Translations under genes and position numbers: made by a program
The notes under the pieces: generated by a model
The model's input: only the letters and a program-made list of their open reading frames with translations
Database searches by the model: none
Told to the model about the DNA's origin: nothing
Assembly (NCBI GenBank): GCA_030429545.1
Contig: JAUIFF010000004.1
Coordinates: 434,001-498,000, forward strand
Direction of reading: 5' to 3'
DNA: 64,000 nt
Origin: Polyangia bacterium
GTDB taxonomy: Bacteria; Myxococcota_A; Polyangia; Nannocystales; Nannocystaceae
In this document: positions 1-11,059 of the stretch, in pieces
How positions within the stretch are numbered: the stretch's first letter is position 1
Layout of the letters: the number at the start of each line of letters is the position of its first letter

Positions 1-2571
<2,571 letters not shown>

Positions 2572-2576
2572 AGGCG

Positions 2577-3119
2577 TTACCAGGTGACCTCAAACGTACA
2601 AGCCGGGTTTTGCTCGTCGCGTTCGCCGAGTTGCCGCACCGCACATGGCGTTTCAAACAGCTGGCCAAGCCCCTCCAACAGGCCAACGACAAAGGCTTCT
2701 AGCCCTGCCCGGTGGGACTGATAGTGTACATGCACTTTGCTATCGCCAATTTGCTCGACGCGAAAAATCGGGGGCCGCAGGCGGCGATACAGAAGCGTGA
2801 CCCGACTATGGAGATTGGGCAAATTATGCAAAAAGTCGGGCAAACTGCGCCCGGTTGCCATGAGCAGTTCGCCGTAGCTCTCGCGGGCGGTGGTGAGCAC
2901 CCAGTAACGCCCAAATACCGTCAGCACGGTGGTTGCGTCGACGCCCAGTACTTTTGTTGCTGAGGCAACTAATTTATAGGTCAGACTGTCGTCGTAACTC
3001 TCGTTGCTAATGAAGACATCGACGTCGAGGTTGGCATCTGCCTTGATCTGTTCCCATGCAGCATCGCCGAAGTCACGGCGGACGAGTCCTTCGACTGCCT
3101 GGTTGACCAGTCCGTACAT
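2577..3119 (-). CDS. H-NOX (HNOB) heme nitric-oxide-binding protein
   Basis: A 180-residue protein of normal H-NOX length that begins with the family-typical MYGLVNQA. The proximal heme ligand is His104 in NLHSRV, and the YxSxR heme-propionate motif is intact (Tyr133, Ser135, Arg137 in VHYQSHR). At the position aligning with the distal Tyr of O2-binding H-NOX proteins I see Ala, which suggests a NO-selective sensor (inference). I chose the ATG at 3119 because the family starts at this Met. A GTG at 3167 overlaps the receiver stop (GTGA) and would add 16 residues, so that longer start is a real alternative. It sits between a receiver and an HNOBA histidine kinase, the usual bacterial context for NO-controlled phosphotransfer. 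Confidence 0.93.
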   Translation of the reverse strand: MYGLVNQAVEGLVRRDFGDAAWEQIKADANLDVDVFISNESYDDSLTYKLVASATKVLGVDATTVLTVFGRYWVLTTARESYGELLMATGRSLPDFLHNLPNLHSRVTLLYRRLRPPIFRVEQIGDSKVHVHYQSHRAGLEAFVVGLLEGLGQLFETPCAVRQLGERDEQNPACTFEVTW

Positions 3120-3163
3120 GGCCCTATCGTTGCTTGCCCGCCGGTACCAGACAAGTGAAGACT

Positions 3164-3589
3164 TCACCCGCCCACATTCGCACTTTCAGACAGGTTGAGA
3201 ACGCTGGCGACCGCCGCGAGCGCGAGATCTGCCCCAAACGGTTTGCTCAGCGTTTGGTTCGCGCCGCACTGTTGCGCGAGGCGAAGAAAATTTTGCCCGT
3301 ACACCGAACCGCCCGAAATCGCGATGATGGGAACATTCGGAAGGTGGCGACGCAGGAAGAAGATGACCTCTACGCCCTCCTTACCGGGCATGTGGATATC
3401 GGTGATAATGGCGTTTGGGTCAGGTTGGTGGCCGACTGCTCGCATCAACTCGAGCCCGTCGGCAAATACCTCAACTGCATAGTGTCCACGCCGGAGCGCA
3501 GTCGCGAGAAAATCCCGGGTGGCAGGGTCGTCATCGGCAACCCAAACGCGATAGACTGTTGCATGTTCGTCGGCCATTTGTTCACCCAT
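3164..3589 (-). CDS. Single-domain response regulator (CheY-like receiver)
   Basis: A 141-residue stand-alone receiver. The acidic cluster is Asp19-Asp20-Asp21, the phosphoacceptor is Asp64 in ITDIHMPG, the switch Ser is in AISGG and the Lys is in TLSKPF. There is no output domain. It is the first gene of a three-gene unit with the H-NOX gene (overlap or 44-nt gap depending on start) and the HNOBA kinase. ATG 3589 is used; a second in-frame ATG four codons later is equally possible. A purine-rich GGAGAGGAG lies about 15 nt upstream. It probably receives phosphate from the downstream kinase, or is regulated by it; the target is unknown. Confidence 0.9.
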   Translation of the reverse strand: MGEQMADEHATVYRVWVADDDPATRDFLATALRRGHYAVEVFADGLELMRAVGHQPDPNAIITDIHMPGKEGVEVIFFLRRHLPNVPIIAISGGSVYGQNFLRLAQQCGANQTLSKPFGADLALAAVASVLNLSESANVGG

Positions 3590-3682
3590 AGGCGACGAGT
3601 GTTTCTCCTCTCCGGGAGGGCGTCAAGGGAGCGAACAGCTTACGTTGACCCCGGTGTACCCCAACTCGTTTGATCGGTTTGT

Positions 3683-5086
3683 ATGTCCCAAGTTTGCACG
3701 CAATGTAGAGCGGAGTATGACGAGCGGGCGAGATTTTGTGTACTCGATGGTACGCGATTGGTGCCAAAGGGACAGCTCGGCGACCCATTGGTCGGCAAGC
3801 TTGTCGGCGGTCGCTACGTACTCGAACGTCGGATCGGCAGCGGGAGCCACGGGGTGGTCTACCAAGCGACACATAACGAGATTCCCCGTGCATATGCGAT
3901 TAAATTTTTGCGTAGCGCCGACGGCAAAATGGTCGCTAAGTCGCAACACGAACGGTTTCGCCGCGAAGCAACGACGTTGGCAGGCCTCAAACATCCGGGA
4001 ATTGTGCAGGTCACCGACTACGGCATTGAGCCTGACTTAGGGCCATTTTTGGTAATGGACCTGCTGTTGGGGCAGGGTCTCGAAAATTACTTGTATCAGC
4101 ATGCACCCCTGCGACCGCTCGATCTGTTTGACCTGATCGAGCAGCTGACTGGCGCCCTCGCAACCGCCCATGAGCAGGGGGTGGTCCATCGCGATCTCAA
4201 GTCAGAAAACGTGATGGTGCTGTCGTCGACCTACACCACCAAGCAACTGCGGGTGTGTATTTTGGACTTTGGGATTATCAAGCTGCTCGAGTCGAGTGGC
4301 GGCAGCCATGTCCCGGCGGGCCGTTCGACGGTGATCGGTACGCCCTATACGATGGCGCCGGAGCAGATCACCGGTGAGGGCCTTGATCGACGGGCAGATA
4401 TCTACTCGCTTGGTGTGATGCTCTACGAGGCCGTCACCGGAGAACTGCCGTTTGCCGGTGAGCAGGCATGGGAACAGATCGACTCGCATTTACACGACTT
4501 TCCCGACCCGCCCTCTACCCGCAAAAAAGGTCGGTGGATTCCACCTGGGCTCGACAATCTGTTGTTGTCGATGTTGGCCAAGGACCCGGTGCAGCGCCCC
4601 GGTTCCATGCTTGAGGTTGCGCAGCGTACCGAGGCGGTGCGGGCCGAAGTGATCAATGCGTGGGCAGCCCACAACCTGGCCGCAAAGCCAGAAAAACGGA
4701 CGACACCGAAGATCGCAGCGACCCACACGGTCCTGCTTGTCGAGGATGAGCCGGCTTTGCGCAGGTTGATTCGCCAGCTGCTCGCACGCGAGGGGTATGA
4801 GGTTGTGACGCTCGAGCGCGGCGACGAGGTACTGCCATGGCTGCGGGCAAATCCCGCGCCCCATGCCGTGGTACTCGACATCATGTTGCCCGGGCTCGAT
4901 GGCATGGCCCTGTTGCGACTCGCTCGCCGGGACTTTGCCACGCTGCCGATCATTATGTGTTCGTCAGTCGAGTCCGAGAATGTCCGGGTCGAGGCGCGTG
5001 AGCTCGGAGCCTACGGCGTACTCGACAAGCACAATCAGCTGCACGTCCTTCCCGAACTCCTCGAACAACTCAAGGGTTTGGTGTGA
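3683..5086 (+). CDS. Ser/Thr protein kinase with N-terminal zinc-ribbon-like tip and C-terminal receiver domain
   Basis: A 467-residue fusion. Residues 1-25 resemble a zinc ribbon (Cys5, Cys8, Cys19; a fourth Cys is not seen). Residues 44-320 are a Hanks-type kinase with a GSGSHG glycine loop, Lys74 in YAIKF, HRDLKSEN (Asp171, Asn176) and DFG (Asp195), all intact. Residues 348-465 are a receiver with Glu354/Asp355, phosphoacceptor Asp399 in VLDIMLPG and a Lys in LDKHNQ. There is no transmembrane segment. The fusion joins Ser/Thr phosphorylation and two-component phosphorelay in one protein. It is divergent from the H-NOX operon (93-bp gap) and its stop overlaps the first codon of a decayed response regulator, so it once stood in a kinase-regulator pair. 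Confidence 0.92.
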   Translation: MSQVCTQCRAEYDERARFCVLDGTRLVPKGQLGDPLVGKLVGGRYVLERRIGSGSHGVVYQATHNEIPRAYAIKFLRSADGKMVAKSQHERFRREATTLAGLKHPGIVQVTDYGIEPDLGPFLVMDLLLGQGLENYLYQHAPLRPLDLFDLIEQLTGALATAHEQGVVHRDLKSENVMVLSSTYTTKQLRVCILDFGIIKLLESSGGSHVPAGRSTVIGTPYTMAPEQITGEGLDRRADIYSLGVMLYEAVTGELPFAGEQAWEQIDSHLHDFPDPPSTRKKGRWIPPGLDNLLLSMLAKDPVQRPGSMLEVAQRTEAVRAEVINAWAAHNLAAKPEKRTTPKIAATHTVLLVEDEPALRRLIRQLLAREGYEVVTLERGDEVLPWLRANPAPHAVVLDIMLPGLDGMALLRLARRDFATLPIIMCSSVESENVRVEARELGAYGVLDKHNQLHVLPELLEQLKGLV

Positions 5087-5320
5087 CGACACCAGCGCGT
5101 GTTCGTTGTCGAGGACACTCCGGAGTTGTCACGGGCGATCGAGGCAATCTTACGGCGCGATGGGTTTGACCCGAATGTTGTTGGGACAGCCGCCCGGGTG
5201 TCGCGGGAGCAACTCAGCCTGGCCGTGTGGAAGCAGCCGTTCGATCCGTGTACCAACGTGATCGATGTGCATATCAACAAACTCTGCAAGAAGCTGCGTA
5301 AACTCGGGTTACTCGGGTGA
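5083..5320 (+). pseudogene. Remnant of an OmpR-type response regulator (frameshift and internal deletion)
   Basis: A GTG at 5083 overlaps the preceding kinase stop (GTGA) and opens MTTPARV, the normal start of a receiver, but the frame is lost within ten codons. In the next frame (from 5099) the sequence continues VVEDTPELSRAIEAILRRDG, a receiver N-terminus, then jumps directly to NVIDVHINKLCKKL, the recognition-helix end of an OmpR winged helix, and stops at 5320. The phosphoacceptor region and most of the DNA-binding domain are absent. This reads as a broken winged-helix response regulator that was once translationally coupled to the kinase-receiver fusion. A short functional peptide from the GTG at 5099 (73 aa) cannot be excluded. 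Confidence 0.65.
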
Positions 5321-5392
5321 TTTTCTCGGTTCGTGGGGGTCGGCTACGGCTTCGATACGCCGGCTTGACCACGTTGGTGTGTACTATCCGTT

Positions 5393-5842
5393 ATGACCAC
5401 GATCACCGTCACTCGCACGATTCGTGCAACGGCTGCGCAGGTGTTTGACCTCGTTGCCCATGTCGACAACTTTGCGCAGGCCATCACGGCGATCGACAAC
5501 GTCGAATACCTGTCGGACATCCGAAAAGGTGTGGGTACACGTTTTCGCGAAACCAGAGTGGTGTTTGGACGCTACGCCTCAACCGAGTTGGAGATTACCG
5601 AGTATCAACCCAACCACCGGGTGCGGTTGGTCGCCGACAGTCACGGCGCGGTATGGGACACAACCTTCACGGTTGAGGACCGGGGAGAAACGGTCAGCCT
5701 CGTGATGCAGATGCACGCACGGCCGTACAAACTACTCGCCAAGGTGATGGTGCGACTCAACCAAAAGCTCGTTCAAAAGGCGGTAGAAGCCGATATGGAA
5801 GCAGTAAAGGCCTACTGCGAGCAGGCCTCGTTCGCGTCGTGA
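5393..5842 (+). CDS. SRPBCC (START/polyketide-cyclase-like) family protein
   Basis: A 149-residue protein with the SRPBCC pattern: an initial beta strand (ITVTRTI), a helix with AAQVFDLVAHVDNF, a strand region with KGVGTRFRETRV, and a long C-terminal helix (NQKLVQKAVEADMEAV). Members form a hydrophobic ligand cavity; the ligand here is unknown. Length fits the family. It is a single-gene unit converging on the PEGA kinase gene (13-bp gap). Confidence concerns the fold, not a specific role. Confidence 0.8.
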   Translation: MTTITVTRTIRATAAQVFDLVAHVDNFAQAITAIDNVEYLSDIRKGVGTRFRETRVVFGRYASTELEITEYQPNHRVRLVADSHGAVWDTTFTVEDRGETVSLVMQMHARPYKLLAKVMVRLNQKLVQKAVEADMEAVKAYCEQASFAS

Positions 5843-5855
5843 GTTCGATGCAGTA

Positions 5856-7355
5856 TCAACGGTTCTTGCGCTTGCGCTTGACGTTGATCGTGTTGTCTAG
5901 CTCTTGCATCGCCGGCATCGTCGGCAGCTTGTCGTTGAGGGACTTGGGCTCCCAGTTGGTCACGACGTCGATGTAGCCATCTTTTTTGAGGCGAATCTCG
6001 TGCTTGATGCCGTCGCCGACCGGCACTTCGATCTCGCATGGGGTCTTGCACTGCTCGTCGCCGTCGACAAGCACCCGCGCACCTTCGACATTGGTGGTGA
6101 CGAGCTCGCGGACGTTGGGCAGGGCCGCGGCGTCGGTGGTGCTGGCATCGGTTGTGTCGTCGGCACCGGTGGTGGCTTCGGCCTTGGCGGTTGGCCCAGG
6201 GTCGACCTCGTTGCTCGAGAACATGGCAAAGCCAATCAAAATGATTGCAGCTGCAACCAACAGGACAACCACTGTCATGCCCTTGTTTTCGCCGGTGTTG
6301 ACCGGGGAGGTCGGCGACGAAGGGGTCCGGTAGTTGACCGCGTTGAGAGCACCGGTCGGGGTGTTCATCCGCGAGATCGTGTTGCTGCGTGAAAGGCCCG
6401 GGATTTCGGGGATCGGGCGGCCCTCCTCGGCTGCACGGATGGCACCGATACAGTCGCCGATGAGCTCGCTGAAGCGCCCGGCACTTTGGATCCGCTTATT
6501 ACGATCCTTGCGCAGCGACAACTGCAACAGCTTGACCGTCGGCGCACTGGCCTGGCGCGGCGTGGGCACCTTGTTTTTGACGTGCTTGAGCATCGTCGCC
6601 ATCGGCGAATCGGCCTTGAACGGCGGGCGACCCTCGATCATCTCGTAGAGGATGCAGCCGAGCGAGTAGATGTCGGTCCGGTAGTCGAGCTTTTTGCCCT
6701 CACATTGCTCCGGAGACATGTACTGCGGGGTGCCAAACACCTCGCCGGCCTGGGTCAGCTTCATTGCGTCCATGCCCCCGGCGATGCCGAAGTCGAGGAC
6801 TTTAACAACTGTAGATACACCGACATTTTCAATGAAAATGTTGTCGGGCTTGAGGTCGCGGTGAAAGATTTCGTGCTCGTGGGCCTCGCTCAGGCTCTCG
6901 GCGATTTGCCGGGCGTATTGCAGGGCTTCGGTTTCGGGCAGGCGACCCTCTTCGAGGCAGTCAGCCAAGCTTTGCCCGGTGAGCAACTCCATGACCATGT
7001 ACGGCCGACCGTCGCGGGTTTCTCCATGCTCATACACACGGATTGTCGACGGGTGGCGAAACTGGCTAGTGACCTCTAACTCGCGGCGAAACCGAGTGAG
7101 GAACTTGCTGTCGGTCAGGCACTCGCGGCGGACGAGTTTGATCGCAACTTCGCGATCAACTTGCATGTCGTGGGCCTTGTAGACCACGCCCATGCCACCC
7201 TCGCCAATGCGGTCGATGATCTTGTAGCGCTTGTTGATCACCTTGCCGATGTCGCGCTCGGCTTCCATCCGCGGGAGGTTGACCTTCTGGGTGTCTTCGA
7301 GGTCGTCACCCGAGTCGTACTCATCGTGCTGGGAGTGTCTCGGGGAACGGGGCAT
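5856..7355 (-). CDS. Membrane Ser/Thr protein kinase with C-terminal PEGA domain
   Basis: A 499-residue PknB-like kinase. The kinase domain spans ~44-300 with GEGGMG, Lys73 (VAIKLV), HRDLKPDN (Asp167, Asn172), DFG (Asp188) and APE-equivalent SPE. A proline/threonine-rich linker follows, then one transmembrane segment at ~360-380 and an extracytoplasmic tail with a PEGA motif region at ~410-470 (VEGARVLVDGD...CKTPCEIEVP). The frame stays open further upstream, but that extension overlaps the divergent icmF gene and has no kinase-like sequence, so the ATG at 7355 (MPRSPRHSQ) is chosen. It faces icmF across a 328-bp gap. PEGA tails are thought to bind surface structures; the signal here is unknown. 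Confidence 0.93.
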   Translation of the reverse strand: MPRSPRHSQHDEYDSGDDLEDTQKVNLPRMEAERDIGKVINKRYKIIDRIGEGGMGVVYKAHDMQVDREVAIKLVRRECLTDSKFLTRFRRELEVTSQFRHPSTIRVYEHGETRDGRPYMVMELLTGQSLADCLEEGRLPETEALQYARQIAESLSEAHEHEIFHRDLKPDNIFIENVGVSTVVKVLDFGIAGGMDAMKLTQAGEVFGTPQYMSPEQCEGKKLDYRTDIYSLGCILYEMIEGRPPFKADSPMATMLKHVKNKVPTPRQASAPTVKLLQLSLRKDRNKRIQSAGRFSELIGDCIGAIRAAEEGRPIPEIPGLSRSNTISRMNTPTGALNAVNYRTPSSPTSPVNTGENKGMTVVVLLVAAAIILIGFAMFSSNEVDPGPTAKAEATTGADDTTDASTTDAAALPNVRELVTTNVEGARVLVDGDEQCKTPCEIEVPVGDGIKHEIRLKKDGYIDVVTNWEPKSLNDKLPTMPAMQELDNTINVKRKRKNR

Positions 7356-7683
7356 CGTAAATCCGGGGGCGGTCGTGCGCGGTGGCCTCGGGTGGGCCGG
7401 GTGGAGCCTATCGTCTCCCGCGGCGGAGACAAAGTGAAGAGCGAACGGGAAAATATCTCGAGATGGCTGATTGCGAGAACTCTCCGGCAAATTCGGTGTG
7501 GTCACGCGCACCCGCGGAGCGCCCGTGCCCAAACCCGCCAATTTTGCGAGAGATCGGCAAACAGGCTCGGGGACCGCTTGTTCGCCGGTGGATGCCACCC
7601 CTCTACGCGGGACCTTTATCGTTTGTTTCGGTGCGCGATGTCCTTGATCCAATTTCGGGCACTCCGTATCGTCGCCACCAACC
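7356..7683. other. Intergenic region between divergent kinase and icmF genes
   Basis: 328 bp that should hold both promoters. I see no RNA gene, no repeat and no convincing sigma-70 boxes. I looked for a cobalamin-riboswitch-like element because icmF needs adenosylcobalamin, and recognised none by eye. Confidence 0.5.
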
Positions 7684-10600
7684 ATGAGCACCGCTGCCGC
7701 GAAACCTTCTCGCCCATCCAACCCTGTGCGCCCGGAGGTTTATGTGCCCCAGCACAAAGTTCGCGTGGTCACCGCGGCGGCGCTGTTTGATGGCCACGAT
7801 GCCGCGATCAATGTCATGCGGCGGATTTTGCAGAGCTCGGGTGCCGAGGTCATTCACCTGGGCCACAACCGCGGGGCCGAAGAAGTCGTCGACGCGGCGA
7901 TCGAAGAGGACGCCCAGGCAATTGCCGTGAGTTCCTACCAGGGCGGCCACGTCGAGTATTTCAAGTACATGTACGATCTCCTGCGCCAAAAAGGTGCGGA
8001 CCACATCACCCTGTGGGGTGGTGGTGGCGGGGTCATCGTCCCCCGAGAAATCGAAGACCTCCACAGCTACGGCATCAATCGGATCTTTAGCCCCGAGGAC
8101 GGGCGCCAGCTCGGCCTGCAGGGGATGATCAACAAGATCCTCGAAGGTGCGGATTTTTCGACTGCACTGCCCGAGCCATTGGCCGAACTCGATCGCCTCA
8201 AACGCGGTGAAGTGCATCAAAGTCGGCTCGCTCGCATGATCACGGCGTTGGAGCAGGGCTGCGATCAGGACGAAATGCTGGTCGCCGCCGTGCGAGCTGC
8301 CGAAGTGCCCAAGGTGCCCGTGTTGGGCATCACCGGTACTGGCGGGGCGGGAAAAAGTTCGCTGACCGATGAGTTGCTGGCGCGATTGTTGCGCGAACAT
8401 CCCGAGGCTCGGATCGCGGTGATCTCTGTCGACCCGACTAGGCGGCGCACCGGTGGGGCACTGCTCGGCGATCGGATTCGGATGAACGCGTTGCGCAACC
8501 CCCGGGTGTTTATGCGATCGATGGCGACCCGCAAAACCGGTGTGGAGTTGTCGCGGGCAACCGACGATGCGGTCCGTCTGTGCAAGCTCGCGGGCTACGA
8601 TTTGGTCGTGGTCGAGACCTCGGGGATTGGCCAAAGCGACGCCGAGATCACGCGTTTGGCCGACGTGACGCTGTATGTGATGACAGCCGAATACGGTGCG
8701 CCGAGCCAACTCGAGAAGATCGAAATGCTCGACGTCGCCGACTTTGTCGCGATCAACAAGTTTGAACACAAGGGCAGCAAGGATGCCCTGCGTGACGTGC
8801 GTAAGCAGATCAAGCGCAACCGCCAGTTGTTTACACTCAGCGACGATTTGCTCGGGGTTTATGGCACGGTCGCCAGCCGGTTTCACGACAGTGGCGTCAA
8901 CGGGCTGTACACCGGGCTTTGCGACAAACTCAGTGAAGTTGTCGGCAAACCGCAATGGGTCTCAAAAGTGCCGGCCGAGCAACAGGCCCTGGCCTCGGAT
9001 ACCCGCGACATCATTCCCGCCGATCGCACGCGCTACTTAGCCGAGATCGTCAAAACCGTCCGCGACTACAAAGCTCGAGTGCGTCGCCAAGTCGAACTCG
9101 TGCGCCAGGTCGAGGCCCTCAAGCGCACCCGGGCCCAGCTCACCGCCGACCGTGATGCCGTGGTCCCGGAAAACCTCGCGCCCTGGCTCGACGAGCAGAT
9201 CGCAAGCCTGAGCACCCGCATCGACAACGACGCCCGTGTGGCCCTCGAACAGTTGCCGACGTTGCGCCAGGCCTACAAACAAGATGTCTATACAATCGCC
9301 ATCCGCGGGCGCGAGATCCACTACCCGACCCATGTGACAACCCTGTCGGACACGCGGGTACCCCGGGTCGCGCTACCCCAGGACGACGAGCCTGGTGCAG
9401 CTGTGCGCTACATGTTGCTAGAGGGCCCGCCCGGGTCGTTTCCCTACACCGCCGGCGTGTTTCCGTTTCGCCGCAAGGGCGAGGACCCCAAACGCATGTT
9501 TGCCGGCGAAGGTGGGCCGGGGCGAACCAACGAACGATTTCATTACCTTTCAAAGGGGGAGCCGGCCAAGCGCCTGTCGACCGCGTTTGACTCGGTCACG
9601 CTCTACGGCCACGACCCCCATGTCCGGCCGGACATCTACGGCAAGATCGGCGAAAGTGGCGTGAGTGTATGTACACTCGATGACGCCAAAGAACTCTACA
9701 GCGGGTTTGACCTGTGTGCCAGCAACACCAGCGTCAGCATGACGATCAACGGCCCGGCGCCGATTGTCCTGGCCCTGTTTATGAACACCGCGATCGATCA
9801 ACAGGTCGAAAAGGCGACCGCCGAAAAGGGCGAGCCGCTCACCCGCGAAGAGTGGGAAGCGGTCCGCGACCGCACCCTCAAAGTCGTTCGCGGAACCGTC
9901 CAGGCCGACATCCTCAAGGAGGACCAGGGGCAAAACACCTGTATTTTCTCGATCGAGTTTGCCCTGCGGATGATGGGGGACATCCAGGAGTTCTTCATTC
10001 GAAAGGGTGTGCGCAACTACTACTCGGTGTCGATCAGCGGCTACCACATCGCCGAGGCCGGGGCCAACCCGATCAGCCAGCTGGCGTTTACCCTGGCCAA
10101 CGGCTTTACCTACGTCGAGTACTACCGCAGCCGCGGGCTCGATGTAGATGCATTTGCACCGAACCTGAGCTTCTTTTTTAGCAACGGGCTCGACACCGAG
10201 TACACCGTGATCGGTCGGGTCGCCCGGCGGATTTGGGCGATTGCCATGCGCGACCTCTACGGCGCCGGCTCGCGCAGCCAAAAACTCAAGTATCACATCC
10301 AAACCAGCGGGCGTTCGCTGCATGCGATGGAGATCGACTTCAACGACATCCGGACCACGCTCCAGGCCCTGTTTGCCTACTACGACCACTGCAACAGCCT
10401 GCACACCAATGCCTACGACGAGGCCATCACCACCCCGACCGAGGCGAGCGTTCGCCGGGCAATGGCGATTCAGATGATCATCACCGCCGAGCAGGGCCTG
10501 GCCAAAACCGAAAATGTCCTGCAGGGCAGCCACATCATCGAGCAACTCACCGAGCTAGTCGAAGAGGCCGTGCTCAGCGAGTTTATGCGAATCGACGAAC

Positions 10601-10995
10601 GCGGCGGGGTGCTCGGGGCCATGGAGCGGCAGTACCAACGCGGCAAGATTCAGGACGAGAGCCTCAAGTACGAGCACCTCAAGCACTCGGGTGAGCTGCC
10701 GATTATTGGGGTCAACACATTTAAAAACCCGCACAAAACCGGCGACGACGAGGCGGCCGGGCTGTCGCTCACACGCGCGAGTGGGGACGAGAAAAATGCC
10801 CAGATCAAGCGCCTAGAGGCATTTCAGCAGCGCAATGCCGACAAAAGTGCAGATGCACTCAAACGTTTGCGCGAGGTAGCCTTGGCTGGCGGCAACATCT
10901 TTGCCGAGTTGCTCGAGACGACCCGGGTGTGCAGCCTGGGCCAGATCACCGATGCGTTGTTTGAGGTCGGTGGCGAGTATCGCCGCAATACCTAA
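7684..10995 (+). CDS. icmF: Fused isobutyryl-CoA mutase (adenosylcobalamin-dependent, with built-in G-protein chaperone)
   Basis: A 1103-residue protein of typical IcmF length and domain order. Residues ~20-150 are the B12-binding domain with Asp36-Gly-His38 (base-off lower ligand motif) and SSYQGGH. Residues ~200-420 are a MeaB/ArgK-like GTPase with a [10 protein letters not shown]-loop near residue 218, [10 protein letters not shown] and NKFE. Residues ~560-1095 are the mutase TIM barrel with [18 protein letters not shown] and [10 protein letters not shown]. The enzyme interconverts isobutyryl-CoA and n-butyryl-CoA, and related acyl-CoAs such as isovaleryl/pivalyl in some members; the GTPase loads and protects the cofactor. 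It is monocistronic. Three TGYANNTRCA palindromes lie in the mutase part, and two of them overlap (10143-10158). Confidence 0.96.
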   Translation: MSTAAAKPSRPSNPVRPEVYVPQHKVRVVTAAALFDGHDAAINVMRRILQSSGAEVIHLGHNRGAEEVVDAAIEEDAQAIAVSSYQGGHVEYFKYMYDLLRQKGADHITLWGGGGGVIVPREIEDLHSYGINRIFSPEDGRQLGLQGMINKILEGADFSTALPEPLAELDRLKRGEVHQSRLARMITALEQGCDQDEMLVAAVRAAEVPKVPVLGITGTGGAGKSSLTDELLARLLREHPEARIAVISVDPTRRRTGGALLGDRIRMNALRNPRVFMRSMATRKTGVELSRATDDAVRLCKLAGYDLVVVETSGIGQSDAEITRLADVTLYVMTAEYGAPSQLEKIEMLDVADFVAINKFEHKGSKDALRDVRKQIKRNRQLFTLSDDLLGVYGTVASRFHDSGVNGLYTGLCDKLSEVVGKPQWVSKVPAEQQALASDTRDIIPADRTRYLAEIVKTVRDYKARVRRQVELVRQVEALKRTRAQLTADRDAVVPENLAPWLDEQIASLSTRIDNDARVALEQLPTLRQAYKQDVYTIAIRGREIHYPTHVTTLSDTRVPRVALPQDDEPGAAVRYMLLEGPPGSFPYTAGVFPFRRKGEDPKRMFAGEGGPGRTNERFHYLSKGEPAKRLSTAFDSVTLYGHDPHVRPDIYGKIGESGVSVCTLDDAKELYSGFDLCASNTSVSMTINGPAPIVLALFMNTAIDQQVEKATAEKGEPLTREEWEAVRDRTLKVVRGTVQADILKEDQGQNTCIFSIEFALRMMGDIQEFFIRKGVRNYYSVSISGYHIAEAGANPISQLAFTLANGFTYVEYYRSRGLDVDAFAPNLSFFFSNGLDTEYTVIGRVARRIWAIAMRDLYGAGSRSQKLKYHIQTSGRSLHAMEIDFNDIRTTLQALFAYYDHCNSLHTNAYDEAITTPTEASVRRAMAIQMIITAEQGLAKTENVLQGSHIIEQLTELVEEAVLSEFMRIDERGGVLGAMERQYQRGKIQDESLKYEHLKHSGELPIIGVNTFKNPHKTGDDEAAGLSLTRASGDEKNAQIKRLEAFQQRNADKSADALKRLREVALAGGNIFAELLETTRVCSLGQITDALFEVGGEYRRNT

Positions 10996-11059
10996 CGCCG
11001 TTGCGGCCCATATGCAGACGTACTTGTAGATACGACGAATTCGGTCCGACAATCGGGCC

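Noticed and set aside
7356..7683. Cobalamin riboswitch upstream of icmF
   Set aside because: No B12-box-like or conserved stem pattern recognised by eye.
7603..8955. Long minus-strand reading frame opposite icmF
   Set aside because: It is the antisense shadow of a well-supported gene in a high-GC genome and shows no domain.
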